Assembly: GCA_023131555.1 (NCBI GenBank)
Contig: JAGLZJ010000069.1
Location: 1 to 5,024 of the forward strand
Length of the DNA: 5,024 bases
Source of the DNA: Candidatus Bathyarchaeota archaeon
Lineage (GTDB): Archaea > Thermoproteota > Bathyarchaeia > Bathyarchaeales > SOJC01
Reading direction: 5' to 3'
Shown here: positions 1 to 5,024 of the stretch, piece by piece
How positions within the stretch are numbered: the first letter of the stretch is position 1
Layout: the number at the start of each line of letters is the position of its first letter
Made by a program: the position numbers and the translations under genes
The notes under the pieces: model-generated
The model's input: the letters and a program-made list of their open reading frames with translations, nothing else
The model's database searches: none
Told to the model about the DNA's origin: nothing

Positions 1-2460
1 GGGTGGATACTTAGACAACACCTTAAACACCTGCAGTGGGTAGTCGTCGACGAAGTCCACGAGATGGCTGACAGCAAACGTGGCAGCCAGCTCTCGCTTG
101 CACTCGAACGGCTGAGGTCCATTGCTGACCGCGAATTTCAAATGATAGGATTGTCTGCGACAATAGGAAGCCCAGAGGAAGTGGCAAAGTTTCTGGTTGG
201 CGACAAACGGCCTGTTGAAATAGTCAGGGTGCCTGTCGCCAGAAGTATGGATTTGGAAATCGTCTTTCCTGAACCAACCTTGGATGACCAAAAACTAGCT
301 TCAGCCCTTTATACTCATCCTGAGGTTGCGGCCAGACTGCGAGTCATACGGAAACAGATAGAACAGCATAGGTCAGTTCTTCTTTTCACAAATACTCGAT
401 CAGTCTCCGAAGTCCTAACAAGTCGGCTTAAAATATGGGATGCTGATTTCCCTGTCTCAATCCATCACGGTTCCCTCGCGAAACCGTCAAGAATCACTGC
501 AGAGAGAGGCTTGAAGAACGGCGAACTGAAAGGCCTTGTTTGCACAAGTTCTCTGGAACTCGGCATTGACATAGGCAGAATAGACATGGTCATTCAGTAC
601 ATGAGCCCCCGCCAGGTCACAAGGTTGATCCAGCGAATCGGTAGAAGCGGTCACCGAGTCGGCAGAACCGCAAAGGGGCTAATAATCACAATGGACTCCG
701 ACGACACACTGGAGGCTCTGGCGATAGGTGGCATGGCTTACAGGGAAGACTTGGAGCCAGTCGCCATCCCACAGAAACCCTACGACGTCCTCGCCCATCA
801 GATCGCTGGCTTACTGACGAAAAGACGTCGTCTCTTCTTCGGCGACATTCTTGAGCTTTTCAGAAAAGCCTACCCATACAGGGATCTCACCATGGGGGAA
901 GTGGAGCGCATCCTAGCTTACATGCACACGAGGTTCCCGCGATTCGCCTGGGTCTCTCAAGAAGATCTCACCGTACTCAAACCTCGAAGAAGCAAAGCCC
1001 TATTCGAATACTACTTCGAGAATCTTTCCATGATTCCCTTCGAGAAACAGTATCTAGTAGTTGATAACGCATCAGACACAGCAATCGGAGTGCTAGATGA
1101 AGCCTTCGTTGCAGAATACGGGAAGCCTGGAACGAAATTCATCATTAGGGGAAGCCCATGGAAAATCCTGCAGGCTTTCAATGACAAGATATTTGTGAAA
1201 GCGGTTGAAGACCCAACTGGAGCCATCCCAAGCTGGATTGGAGAAGAGATCCCCGTTTCCTTTGAAGTGTCACAGGAAGTCGGACATATTAGACGATTTG
1301 TGGAACAGGAATTAACCAAAGGAGCTTCTTCAACTGAGGTAGTAGCCCGATTGGCTGAAGAGTATCCGGCAGATGAGGAGACAATCAAACGGGCGTTGCA
1401 GGCGACTTTTGAACACCTTGAAAAAGGGTATCCTCTTCCCACCGACCGACGAATAACCATTGAGGAATGGGAGAACTTGGTCATACTACACAGTTGCTTC
1501 GGTTCACTAACACATCGCGCATTAGCCCAACTGATCGGACAGCATTTAGCTGAGGATGTCGGCCACACGGTTGAGGTTCAACACGATCCATACCGCATCT
1601 TCATTCAATCTGCCAGAGAGATCAAAGCAGATGAGATGATAGCTCTTCTGACCAGAATAAGCCAAGCGCCTAATACCATGATACGTGCAACCCTGACAAA
1701 AGCTGCAACGAGAACAGGGCTGTTCAAACGACGAATGATCCATGTTGCTAGAAGATTCGGGGCGCTGGAGAAGTGGGCGGATTTCAGCAACATAAGCCTC
1801 CACAAGCTGGTGGAAAGCTTCGAAGACACCGCAATCTACGATGAGGCCCTGAAGGAGACCTTCATAAAGGATTTGGACGTAGAAGGCGTACTCAAGGTTG
1901 TGCAGCGGATCAGAGATAAGGAGTTGGCCCTTGTAGCTGTTGAAACAAAGGGCGAAGCAACACCCCTAACCCGAGTGGGTATTGAACGAGTCAGCATGAA
2001 AGTTGATCTTATCCCGCCAGAACGAATGCGGCGTATTGCGGTTGAATCAGCCAAGGCGAGACTGCTTAATGAGGTGCGAAGTTTCGTCTGCACTAATTGT
2101 TGGGATTATCTTGAGATGCTACGAATCAAGGACTTGCCCGATAAACCGGTCTGTCCAAAATGCGGTTCCAGCGCCCTAGGGCTCCTTAGACGGGAAGAAG
2201 ATGCTTTGATACCGCTTGTTGAGAAGGAAGAGAAGACTCTTACGAAGAATGAGCGGAAGTTGAGAAGAGAAGCGGTCGAAAGCGCAGAGACCATCTCGAC
2301 GTTTGGTAAGACTGCAGCCATCGTGCTATCAGCTCGCCGAATTAAACTAGTAAGCGTGAACGCCCTACTGAAAAGAGAGTCCAAAACAAACGATCGACTA
2401 TTCGAGTTAATCGTTGAAGCTGAACGGAAAGCGCTCAAGAATCGTTTCTGGAGAGACTGA
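1..2460 (+). CDS. lhr: Lhr-type DEAD/DEAH-box helicase, C-terminal 819 residues (5' end outside window)
   Basis: This is an ATP-dependent superfamily 2 helicase of the Lhr family, which unwinds or remodels DNA and RNA:DNA substrates in nucleic-acid repair and metabolism. The frame is open from base 1, so the ATG at 64 is internal. Visible motifs, with residues counted from the window edge, are Walker B DEVH at 17-20, motif III SAT at 52-54, motif V around TSSLELGIDIG (nt about 544-576), and motif VI QRIGRSGHR (nt 631-657). Q-motif, Walker A, Ia and Ib must lie upstream, so roughly 130-170 residues are missing. After the two RecA-like domains comes the long Lhr-core region (winged-helix and DEAD/H-associated domains). 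Near the C-terminus C697, C700, C718 and C721 form a CX2C-X17-CX2C zinc-ribbon-like element, as I recall for archaeal aLhr1-type proteins. The family call is firm; the aLhr1 subfamily is inferred. Confidence 0.93.
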   Translation, partial: GWILRQHLKHLQWVVVDEVHEMADSKRGSQLSLALERLRSIADREFQMIGLSATIGSPEEVAKFLVGDKRPVEIVRVPVARSMDLEIVFPEPTLDDQKLASALYTHPEVAARLRVIRKQIEQHRSVLLFTNTRSVSEVLTSRLKIWDADFPVSIHHGSLAKPSRITAERGLKNGELKGLVCTSSLELGIDIGRIDMVIQYMSPRQVTRLIQRIGRSGHRVGRTAKGLIITMDSDDTLEALAIGGMAYREDLEPVAIPQKPYDVLAHQIAGLLTKRRRLFFGDILELFRKAYPYRDLTMGEVERILAYMHTRFPRFAWVSQEDLTVLKPRRSKALFEYYFENLSMIPFEKQYLVVDNASDTAIGVLDEAFVAEYGKPGTKFIIRGSPWKILQAFNDKIFVKAVEDPTGAIPSWIGEEIPVSFEVSQEVGHIRRFVEQELTKGASSTEVVARLAEEYPADEETIKRALQATFEHLEKGYPLPTDRRITIEEWENLVILHSCFGSLTHRALAQLIGQHLAEDVGHTVEVQHDPYRIFIQSAREIKADEMIALLTRISQAPNTMIRATLTKAATRTGLFKRRMIHVARRFGALEKWADFSNISLHKLVESFEDTAIYDEALKETFIKDLDVEGVLKVVQRIRDKELALVAVETKGEATPLTRVGIERVSMKVDLIPPERMRRIAVESAKARLLNEVRSFVCTNCWDYLEMLRIKDLPDKPVCPKCGSSALGLLRREEDALIPLVEKEEKTLTKNERKLRREAVESAETISTFGKTAAIVLSARRIKLVSVNALLKRESKTNDRLFELIVEAERKALKNRFWRD

Positions 2461-2463
2461 CTA

Positions 2464-2496
2464 AGACATGCAAGCATCTCGATTGCTTGCATGTCT
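2464..2496. repeat. Perfect 13-bp inverted repeat with 7-nt loop after the helicase gene
   Basis: The left arm agacatgcaagca (2464-2476) is exactly complementary to the right arm tgcttgcatgtct (2484-2496), separated by tctcgat. It starts four bases after the helicase TGA. As RNA it would form a stable hairpin in the helicase 3' UTR; as DNA it is a symmetric site for a dimeric protein. No T tract follows (the next bases are cgtggacagaacg), so neither a bacterial intrinsic terminator nor a typical archaeal oligo-T terminator is supported. It could be a 3'-end stability or processing element, an operator for the downstream cluster (it ends about 40 bases before the predicted BRE/TATA), or a remnant of a small mobile inverted repeat. 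The structure is certain; its role is unknown. Confidence 0.85.
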
Positions 2497-2535
2497 CGTG
2501 GACAGAACGTGGTGAGATGATAGTGATCCACAGTT

Positions 2536-2549
2536 CCAAAACTATAAAT
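2536..2549 (+). promoter_or_regulatory. Putative archaeal BRE/TATA promoter for the 2596-4570 gene run
   Basis: A purine-rich BRE-like stretch ccaaaa (2536-2541) runs directly into a TATA-like ctataaat (2542-2549). In archaea transcription starts about 22-28 bases downstream of the TATA centre, which predicts a start near A2570/G2571. That leaves a leader of about 25 bases before the TTG at 2596. It is the best such element in the 135-base gap after the helicase gene and sits where the cysteine-rich gene needs a promoter. It is inferred from consensus only. Confidence 0.5.
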
Positions 2550-2595
2550 CAACCTGATTCCGATAAAGGAGTCCGCCTGCACAGCGTGATGAAGC

Positions 2596-2922
2596 TTGGA
2601 GCTCAGCATACAGCGGCTAAGGGAAAAGAGCCTTGGACGATTCAAGTATGTTCGAACTTGCGTTCTAGCCAGAGAACTCTGCTTGCTCATACGAACTAAC
2701 CGAGTAGCCTTTACTCCAGACGACGTGAAGAACTGCTGTGGCGTTGTGTCGAAACTATGCGAAGAATCAGGATGCATTGAACAGTGTAAGCTCTGCCAGC
2801 AAGCCGCCAACATAGTGAAAGAAGACGAGGGAAAATACCTTGAACTCTGTCAACAGAGCTGTATGAAGTGCGGTGAAGCAAGACAGCCTTCGCCTAAAAA
2901 TAGCACCTCTTACGTCGCATAG
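2596..2922 (+). CDS. Small 11-cysteine protein, probable four-helix metal-binding bundle (DUF326/Csp-like)
   Basis: This 108-residue protein has 11 cysteines and no histidine. Four helical stretches are suggested by sequence, roughly residues 15-34, 41-57, 59-76 and 78-95. The cysteines are C22/C29, C48/C55, C60/C64/C67 and C85/C89/C92, plus C47. Spacings of i, i+4 and i+7 put each set on one helix face, so they could line a bundle core. This resembles the cysteine-rich DUF326 repeats and the Csp cytosolic copper-storage proteins, although it is not a textbook match; a zinc or Fe-S protein is the alternative. No signal peptide or membrane segment is visible, so it is probably cytosolic. The TTG start is uncertain: an in-frame stop lies at 2590 and the nearest GGAG (2568-2571) is too far upstream to act as its Shine-Dalgarno. 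A start at TTG 2683 would delete helix 1. Its 3' end lies 58 bases before the methyltransferase start chosen here. Confidence 0.65.
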   Translation: MELSIQRLREKSLGRFKYVRTCVLARELCLLIRTNRVAFTPDDVKNCCGVVSKLCEESGCIEQCKLCQQAANIVKEDEGKYLELCQQSCMKCGEARQPSPKNSTSYVA

Positions 2923-2971
2923 AAGCCTTCGAAACCTTAAGAAAGAAAAACCTGAAAACCTAGGTAGGAAA

Positions 2972-2977
2972 GAAGGA
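2972..2977 (+). promoter_or_regulatory. Purine-rich ribosome binding site that favours TTG 2981 for the methyltransferase
   Basis: The segment gaagga sits three bases before TTG 2981, within a longer purine run that includes aggaaag (2966-2972). The spacing is somewhat short, but the alternative GTG at 2873 has no comparable site and would overlap the upstream gene by 50 bases. Confidence 0.4.
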
Positions 2978-2980
2978 AAT

Positions 2981-3454
2981 TTGTTCATTGCGCCCTTTGT
3001 AGCATCACCTTTGCGAGTTGTCAGGCAAATGCTGACTCTGGCAGAATTGAAAAAAGGCGAAGTCTTCTATGATCTGGGCTCCGGGGACGGGCGTACGGTG
3101 ATAATGGCCGCGAGTGAATTTGGGGCAAGAGCTGTCGGTGTCGAGTTGCGAGAAGACCTCGCAAAGAAGGCACTCTCTGCAATCTATGAACTCGGAATAG
3201 AAGACCAGGTCACCATCGTTCAGAACGATCTCTTTGATGTTGACGTCTCCCCAGCGAACGTTCTTTTCCTCTATCTTACCACAAGTGCCAACGACAAAGT
3301 CAAACGGAAGCTCGAGAAGGAGTTGAAACCAGGAACGCGAGTCATATCCCATGACTATGAGATACTGGGCTGGAAACCGCTGAAGACATCCACATTCTGC
3401 GAAAACCCAAGGCTTGGTTACCCATCACACACAATCTACATATACCGAAAGTAA
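2981..3454 (+). CDS. aKMT-like class I SAM-dependent protein-lysine methyltransferase
   Basis: This is a small Rossmann-fold methyltransferase that transfers methyl groups from S-adenosylmethionine, probably to lysines of cytosolic or chromatin proteins. Counting from TTG 2981 (157 aa), motif I DLGSGDGR is at 31-38, the ribose-binding acid E55 ends the second strand (AVGVE), N82-D83 follow the third, and LKPGTRVISHDYEILGWKP spans 115-133. That block and the N-terminal APFVASP-RVVRQML region closely resemble Sulfolobus aKMT, a broad-specificity lysine methyltransferase of about 160 residues; this comparison is from memory. The frame stays open to GTG 2873, which would add 36 basic residues unlike the family and overlap the cysteine-rich gene by 50 bases, so I prefer TTG 2981. 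It probably shares a transcript with its neighbours. The fold is secure and the lysine specificity is inferred. A small-molecule or rRNA target remains possible. Confidence 0.85.
   Translation: MFIAPFVASPLRVVRQMLTLAELKKGEVFYDLGSGDGRTVIMAASEFGARAVGVELREDLAKKALSAIYELGIEDQVTIVQNDLFDVDVSPANVLFLYLTTSANDKVKRKLEKELKPGTRVISHDYEILGWKPLKTSTFCENPRLGYPSHTIYIYRK
3437..3444 (+). promoter_or_regulatory. Weak TATA-like element upstream of adk
   Basis: The sequence tacatata lies inside the last codons of the methyltransferase gene and would place a transcript start near 3465-3470, just ahead of the adk ribosome binding site at 3479. No convincing BRE precedes it, and the overlapping codons could produce it by chance. 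It would allow adk to be transcribed separately from the upstream genes. Confidence 0.25.
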
Positions 3455-3478
3455 AACAACTACCTCCACGCATGTGGC

Positions 3479-3485
3479 AAGGAAG
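3479..3485 (+). promoter_or_regulatory. Shine-Dalgarno site that decides the adk start
   Basis: The sequence aaggaag lies seven bases before ATG 3493. The earlier in-frame ATG at 3472 is preceded by acctccacgc, with no Shine-Dalgarno match, and would add seven residues before the canonical adenylate kinase N-terminus. Confidence 0.65.
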
Positions 3486-3492
3486 TCTTAAT

Positions 3493-4140
3493 ATGAGACT
3501 GATAATTTTCGGCGCGCCAGGCTCTGGGAAAGGAACATACGCTTCCAGGTTGAAGTCTAAACTGGGAATTGTTGCGATTGCGACAGGGGCCATCTTTAGG
3601 GAACTAGCGAAGGAGGAGACATCGCTTGCTGAGACAGTCAAATCATTCCTTGAACTGGGACAGCTAGTGCCAGATGACATCGTCATTGATGTTTTGAAGG
3701 GGAGACTGATGAAGAAGGTTCTTGAAGGGTTCATCCTTGATGGATACCCTCGGACACTGGTTCAGGCTAAGGCCTTGGATGCCTTGGCTAGTATCGATGC
3801 AGTCATTCATCTGGTTGTACCGGATTGGATCATAATAGAGCGGCTCTCCAATCGAAGAATCTGTAGCAAGTGCGGAGAAGTGTATAACATCAGATTCCTG
3901 AAACCCCGACGACCAGAAACCTGTGATAAATGCGGGGAGAAGTTGCTTCAACGCGCTGACGACACGCCTAAGGTCATCAGGGAACGGATAAAAATCTATG
4001 AAAAACAGACTCAACCGTTACTGCAATACTACGAAGAGAGAATACCCATTGTACGATGCAAGTGCGACAGCATTGATATGCCACCTGAAGCGGTAGTGGC
4101 AAACATCTTGGAACGTCTTGAAGCATTGGATCTTACCTAA
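3493..4140 (+). CDS. adk: Adenylate kinase, bacterial-type with zinc-binding LID
   Basis: The enzyme catalyses ATP + AMP to 2 ADP in the cytosol and keeps adenine nucleotides balanced. At 215 residues it has the normal long-form length. The P-loop GAPGSGKGT is at 7-15, the AMP-site segment TGAIFRE at 31-37 with R36 retained, and DGYPRT at 83-88 followed by Q91. The LID opens at R121-R122 and carries C124, C127, C144 and C147 (CX2C-X16-CX2C), a structural zinc site. The LID's RADD (154-157) and R163/R165 precede TQPLLQYY. ATG 3493 is chosen because it has a good ribosome binding site and gives the canonical MRLIIFGAPG start. Two oddities are A33, where most relatives have aspartate (TGDxxR), and Y85 where phenylalanine is usual. 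The gene starts 38 bases after the methyltransferase stop and ends 25 bases before mgtC. This is the long bacterial-type enzyme, distinct from the short archaeal AdkA. Confidence 0.95.
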   Translation: MRLIIFGAPGSGKGTYASRLKSKLGIVAIATGAIFRELAKEETSLAETVKSFLELGQLVPDDIVIDVLKGRLMKKVLEGFILDGYPRTLVQAKALDALASIDAVIHLVVPDWIIIERLSNRRICSKCGEVYNIRFLKPRRPETCDKCGEKLLQRADDTPKVIRERIKIYEKQTQPLLQYYEERIPIVRCKCDSIDMPPEAVVANILERLEALDLT

Positions 4141-4150
4141 ACGGAATTAA

Positions 4151-4156
4151 TTGGAG
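4151..4156 (+). promoter_or_regulatory. Shine-Dalgarno site for the MgtC-family gene
   Basis: The sequence ttggag lies nine bases before ATG 4166. The TTG at 4151 is itself an in-frame start candidate, but it lies within this site and has only weak purine sequence upstream, so ATG 4166 is preferred. Confidence 0.5.
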
Positions 4157-4165
4157 AATGGCTTC

Positions 4166-4570
4166 ATGAGCCTTGAAATGGAATGGGTAGCGAGACTGGT
4201 CCTGGGTTTTGTCCTCAGTAGTGTAGTAGGGTTTGAGAGGGAGGTGAGTTTTAAACCGGCAGGTTTCAGAACTCACATTCTAGTCGGATTGGGTTCTACG
4301 CTTCTAACAATTATGTCTCTGAACGCCTTTCCGGAGGCTGATAGTGCTCGGGTGGCCGCCTCCATCATTGTTGGAATAGGATTCCTAGGGGCGGGAACAA
4401 TAGTCAAGACTGCCGAAAGAATCACAGGACTTACTACTGCTGCCACACTCTGGGCTGTGGCTTCCATCGGTGTTACTACGGGAGCTGGTTACTACCTTCT
4501 CGCTATCACTGCGACAGCGCTTGCTTTCATTGCTCTGAAGCTAACAATGTTTGAGAGGGGCAGAAGCTGA
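4166..4570 (+). CDS. mgtC: MgtC/SapB-family integral membrane protein, minimal form
   Basis: This 134-residue membrane protein has about five hydrophobic segments (roughly 7-21, 35-52, 64-80, 90-107 and 109-127). It carries the MgtC/SapB signature: GFERE at 22-26, the GFRTHILVGLGS block at 33-44, D59 and R62 before the third segment, GIGFLGAGTIVK at 70-81, and GLTTAATLW at 88-96. Bacterial MgtC is a virulence factor needed for growth in low magnesium that affects membrane potential and ATP synthase; the role of archaeal members is not established. The protein ends shortly after the membrane domain and lacks the soluble C-terminal ACT-like domain of Salmonella-type MgtC, so it belongs with the short SapB-like forms. 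It follows adk by 25 bases on the same strand and is probably co-transcribed. The family is clear; the symbol marks the family rather than a proven function. Confidence 0.9.
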   Translation: MSLEMEWVARLVLGFVLSSVVGFEREVSFKPAGFRTHILVGLGSTLLTIMSLNAFPEADSARVAASIIVGIGFLGAGTIVKTAERITGLTTAATLWAVASIGVTTGAGYYLLAITATALAFIALKLTMFERGRS

Positions 4571-4593
4571 AACTGTACGCATGAAGGGCGCGC

Positions 4594-4606
4594 GATTATT
4601 TTATAG
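4594..4606 (+). terminator. Possible T-rich terminator for the adk-mgtC transcript
   Basis: About 24 bases after the mgtC stop the plus strand reads gattattttatag, the most T-rich stretch near the convergent junction. Archaeal RNA polymerase can stop at oligo-T without a hairpin. The run is interrupted and overlaps the last codons and stop of the gene on the opposite strand, so the call is tentative. Confidence 0.3.
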
Positions 4607-5024
4607 GCTTCTGGATTGTGCCTGTAGGTCTGAGAAGACCGTCATTTGTTATGTCGACACGAATTCGGTCGCGCCTAAAATTACACATTCGGCAGTCTAG
4701 GACCCGAGCAATCCGCACGAATTCACCTCTCTTTGCCTCTAAATCAATCCGCTGATTCTCCCAGTAGACTCTTCCATAATCAACGATTATCGTGCCATCA
4801 AGATTGTGAGCTAGACCAATTCCCCCGGCCATCTCGTATGTGTCCCAGGCTTCCTTACCTCTTTGATTCACGTAGATACACGTGACTCCTTTCATCTGGT
4901 TATGTCTGGCTATTTCCATCACTCTGTATTTCAGGGCGCCTCTGTAGGATTCGAGAACAGTTACTGAATCGATGATTGCTAGATCGATCTTCTCTTTCTC
5001 TATGACATATCTGTAGACTTCAGC
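4596..5024 (-). CDS. RadA/RecA-superfamily ATPase, C-terminal 142 residues (5' end outside window)
   Basis: The minus-strand frame is open through the right edge, so the GTG at 4922 is internal. Residues counted from the edge show a Walker B strand LAIIDSV with D19, a GVTCIYVNQR strand whose N53-Q54 matches the NQ of RadA/RecA loop L2, and AGGIGLAHNLDGTI at 66-79, corresponding to the GG-x2-LAH segment of RadA. An EFVRIARVLDC strand and a C-terminal ITNDGLLRP follow, like the final beta-strands of RadA/KaiC proteins. Walker A and the rest of the N-terminal part lie outside the window. It is not canonical RadA: the C-terminal segment differs and has a C111-x2-C114 pair. It is more likely a RadA paralogue or RAD55/KaiC-like ATPase, with a role in recombination or signalling by inference only. 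It converges on mgtC, 25 bases between stops. Confidence 0.8.
   Translation of the reverse strand, partial: AEVYRYVIEKEKIDLAIIDSVTVLESYRGALKYRVMEIARHNQMKGVTCIYVNQRGKEAWDTYEMAGGIGLAHNLDGTIIVDYGRVYWENQRIDLEAKRGEFVRIARVLDCRMCNFRRDRIRVDITNDGLLRPTGTIQKPIK

Noticed and set aside
1011..1568. Long open frame on the minus strand inside the helicase gene
   Set aside because: It lies wholly within strongly conserved helicase coding sequence and its translation has no recognisable domain; it is an antisense shadow.
2464..2496. Reading the hairpin as an intrinsic terminator
   Set aside because: No T run follows the right arm.
2586..2592. gtgatga, a perfect C-box sequence suggesting a C/D box sRNA
   Set aside because: No D box (ctga) follows at the required distance and no C'/D' pair is visible.
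2487..2699. 70-codon plus-strand frame over the hairpin arm and promoter
   Set aside because: Its first ATG or TTG codons fall in the hairpin and upstream of the TATA-like element, and its product resembles nothing; only its ATG at 2589 is worth considering as a shifted start for the cysteine-rich gene.
2106..2813. 235-codon open frame on the minus strand across the helicase end and the intergenic gap
   Set aside because: It overlaps the helicase C-terminus and the cysteine-rich gene, its product is rich in Ser/Arg/Leu without a recognisable fold, and it would run through the hairpin and promoter.
2773..2874. CX3CX2C motifs as a radical-SAM Fe-S site
   Set aside because: The protein is far too small for a radical-SAM barrel and the motif occurs twice at helix-like spacing.
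3466..3477. Short palindrome ccac-gcat-gtgg before adk
   Set aside because: A 4-bp stem is too short to support a regulatory claim.
1..5024. CRISPR arrays, tRNA or rRNA genes, insertion sequences
   Set aside because: No spaced direct repeats, cloverleaf-like segments, rRNA stretches or transposase reading frames were seen.

Overview
The window looks archaeal. It carries an Lhr-type superfamily 2 helicase with a C-terminal four-cysteine motif, a small protein-lysine methyltransferase resembling the aKMT family of Sulfolobus, a bacterial-type adenylate kinase with a four-cysteine LID, and a RadA-related ATPase. Upstream of one gene cluster is a BRE/TATA-like element rather than a bacterial -35/-10 pair. 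Base composition is moderate, and GTG and TTG starts are plausible. A TACK-group archaeon, perhaps Bathyarchaeia-like, is my best guess, but the group cannot be fixed from this window alone.

Layout. Positions 1-2460 (+) hold the 3' part of the Lhr helicase gene, which enters the window just before its DEVH Walker B motif. Positions 2461-2595 are non-coding: a perfect 13-bp inverted repeat begins four bases after the helicase stop, followed by a BRE/TATA-like promoter. A same-strand run of four genes follows: a small 11-cysteine protein (2596-2922), the aKMT-like methyltransferase (about 2981-3454), adenylate kinase (3493-4140) and a short MgtC-family membrane protein (4166-4570). Gaps are 58, 38 and 25 bases, so part or all of this may be one transcript. 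From 4596 to the right edge, on the minus strand, lies the C-terminal part of a RadA/RecA-superfamily ATPase. It converges on the MgtC gene with only 25 bases between the two stop codons.

How the genes fit together. No single pathway links all of them. Helicase and RadA paralogue point to DNA or RNA maintenance, and the methyltransferase to protein modification. Adenylate kinase serves nucleotide homeostasis, and MgtC proteins are linked in bacteria to Mg2+/ATP homeostasis, so the adk-mgtC pairing is suggestive but unproven. The least ordinary item is the small cysteine-rich protein. Ten of its eleven cysteines fall on helical i/i+4/i+7 spacing in four predicted helices, as expected for a compact four-helix metal-binding bundle related to DUF326/Csp copper-storage proteins.
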